A stretch of DNA of 7,329 nucleotides from an uncultured Clostridia bacterium. GTDB lineage: Bacteria; Bacillota; Clostridia; Oscillospirales; Acutalibacteraceae. The notes below the pieces were generated by a model that was not told the DNA's origin, made no database searches, and worked only from the letters and a program-made list of their open reading frames with translations. Shown one piece after another: positions 6,133 through 7,329 of this stretch. Numbering within the stretch: position 1 is the first letter of the stretch; every line of letters starts with the position of its first letter. The stretch lies in the NCBI GenBank assembly GCA_945224895.1, contig CALYNW010000044.1:1-7329 (forward strand), read 5' to 3'. The position numbers and the translations under genes are program-made.

Positions 6133-7329
6133 TTATCTTATTTTTGTGCCTGCGGGCATACCGTCAACAAAGAGAACCTTAACGTCATCCTCGCTGACAT
6201 CTCCTGCAAGAAGCATACCGTTACTCATTTCACCGCAAAGCTTTGCAGGCTTAAGGTTAGCAACAATGATTACACTTTTTCCTACTAAATCCTCAGGCTT
6301 GTACCAAGGAGCAATTCCCGAAACAATCTGTCTCGGCTCATCTGTGCCGTCATTAACCATTATTTTAAGAAGCTTTTTAGCTCTTTTAATAGGCTCGCAG
6401 GAAATGATTTCAGCAACTCTCAATTCAACCTTTGCAAAATCATCAAAGGAGATTTCGGCAAGTCCTTCAATTTCAGGCTTAGCTTCTGACTTTTGAGCCT
6501 CCTCGGTCTGCTTTTTGATAAGAGCGTTAAGCTCGTCAATTTCCTTGTCAACGTCAATTCTCGGGAAGAGAGCAGGTCCCTTCTTAACTGTTACGTCAGC
6601 AGGGAGAACACCGAATTTGCCTGCGTTTTCATAGGTGATAAGGCTTTCGTCTGCACCTATCTGCTCCCAAACCTTTGGCATTGTTGTGGGCATAAAGCAG
6701 GAGAGTAGGGTGGTTGAAACACGGATTGCCTCAAGAAGATTGTAAAGAACGGTAGCAAGTCTTGCTTTTTTGCTTTCGTCCTTGCCGAGAATCCAAGGTG
6801 TAGTCTCGTCAATATATTTGTTTGCTCTTGAAATAACCTTGAAGATTTCGGCAAGAGCATTGTTAAGCTGAGTTTCGTCAATAAAATCAGCAACCCTTTC
6901 ACGCAGAGCCAAGGTCATATCAATAAGCTCATTGTCAATTTCTTCGCTTTCTCTGTCGGTAGGCAGAGTACCTCCGAAATATTTTTCAACCATTGCAACA
7001 GTTCTTGAAACAAGGTTTCCGAGGTCATTTGCAAGGTCGGAGTTTATTCTGTTAATCATAATCTCGTTTGAGAAGGAGCTGTCTGCACCAAGAGCCATTT
7101 CTCTGAGAATGTGGTATCTGATGGCGTCTGCACCGTAGCGTTCACCGAGAACCTTCGGGTCAACTACGTTGCCGATTGACTTGCTCATCTTTTGACCGTT
7201 AAAGGTAATCCAGCCGTGAACTGCCAAGTGCTTCGGCAAAGGCAAATCAAGTGCCATAAGCATTGCAGGCCAAATGATAGCGTGGAAGCGCATAATATCC
7301 TTTGCAACCATATGCAAATCGGCAGGCCA
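6133..7329 (-). CDS. metG: Methionyl-tRNA synthetase, C-terminal part (5' end outside the window)
   Basis: MetRS charges initiator and elongator tRNA-Met with methionine, using ATP. The 398 residues visible begin mid-protein with WPADLHMVAKDIMRFH, the conserved catalytic-domain segment; the HIGH motif and the zinc insert lie beyond the window edge. GQKMSKSIGNVVDP carries the class I KMSKS loop (7191-7177). An anticodon-binding helical bundle follows, including the conserved LAND-LGNL segment and TTPWILGKD. After a charged linker (about 6560-6460), bases 6450-6136 encode a Trbp111-type OB-fold tRNA-binding domain: FDDFAKVELRVAEI, then MSNGMLLAGD near the end. This fused domain is usual in Bacillota MetRS. 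An in-frame TTG at 7317 is only an internal leucine, because the frame is open and conserved upstream of it. It is the first gene seen of the housekeeping block. Confidence 0.97.
   Translation of the reverse strand, partial: WPADLHMVAKDIMRFHAIIWPAMLMALDLPLPKHLAVHGWITFNGQKMSKSIGNVVDPKVLGERYGADAIRYHILREMALGADSSFSNEIMINRINSDLANDLGNLVSRTVAMVEKYFGGTLPTDRESEEIDNELIDMTLALRERVADFIDETQLNNALAEIFKVISRANKYIDETTPWILGKDESKKARLATVLYNLLEAIRVSTTLLSCFMPTTMPKVWEQIGADESLITYENAGKFGVLPADVTVKKGPALFPRIDVDKEIDELNALIKKQTEEAQKSEAKPEIEGLAEISFDDFAKVELRVAEIISCEPIKRAKKLLKIMVNDGTDEPRQIVSGIAPWYKPEDLVGKSVIIVANLKPAKLCGEMSNGMLLAGDVSEDDVKVLFVDGMPAGTKIR

Noticed and set aside
6657..6902. Minus-strand frame of 81 codons overlapping metG
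   Set aside because: It is out of frame with the conserved MetRS anticodon-binding region and has no supporting start signal.
7312..7317. Internal TTG/ATG as a possible start of a short MetRS-like protein
   Set aside because: Conserved MetRS sequence (WPADLH) continues in frame upstream to the window edge, so the gene is cut by the window rather than short.
1..7329. Undescribed defence, mobile or biosynthetic system; CRISPR, tRNA or riboswitch
   Set aside because: All seven genes fall in recognised families with ordinary context. I saw no direct repeat array, cloverleaf or T-box-like leader, and no spacer is long enough to hold a structured leader beyond those described.

Overview
The window reads as a stretch of chromosome from a low-GC, anaerobic Bacillota, probably a gut-type clostridium. 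The clues are the A/T-rich intergenic DNA, strong GGAGG-type ribosome binding sites, cysteine-rich cytosolic proteins, a radical SAM protein of the PflX type, and an MscL with the zinc-ribbon tail I associate with Firmicutes. Genus cannot be fixed from the sequence alone. All seven genes lie on the minus strand, so transcription runs from high to low coordinates. Coding density is high and no gap exceeds about 120 bases.

In transcription order, the right-hand part (7329 to 2915) is a compact housekeeping block: the C-terminal two thirds of methionyl-tRNA synthetase (metG, cut by the window edge), a TatD metal-dependent nuclease, a YabB/TrmN6-type tRNA adenine methyltransferase, the 16S rRNA C1402 2'-O-methyltransferase RsmI, and a PflX-like radical SAM protein. 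Gaps are 15 to 20 bases or the genes overlap: the methyltransferase/rsmI and rsmI/radical SAM junctions are both four-base ATGA overlaps. This looks like one operon with translational coupling, devoted mainly to tRNA charging, tRNA and rRNA modification and nucleic-acid maintenance. In Bacillus subtilis, homologues of most of these genes cluster in the yabB-yabC / metS-yabD region, so the block is a rearranged form of a known neighbourhood.

The centre (2915 to 1416) holds mscL, with a good extended -10 promoter that overlaps the 3' end of the radical SAM gene, and then a cytosolic serine alpha/beta hydrolase of the monoacylglycerol lipase/lysophospholipase type. A perfect 14-bp hairpin followed by a T-run closes this unit.

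The left part (1344 to 1) is a separate transcription unit. It has its own promoter, partly overlapping the T-run of the preceding terminator, and a strong ribosome binding site. It encodes a secreted protein with a signal peptide, a complete transglutaminase-like Cys-His-Asp domain and the start of Ig-like (MBG/YDG-style) repeats. The gene runs off the window start with 448 codons and no stop.

I found no evidence of a previously undescribed multi-gene system, mobile element, CRISPR array or RNA gene. The points most worth a second look are the truncated exported transglutaminase, the zinc-ribbon MscL, and the orphan radical SAM protein coupled to rsmI.
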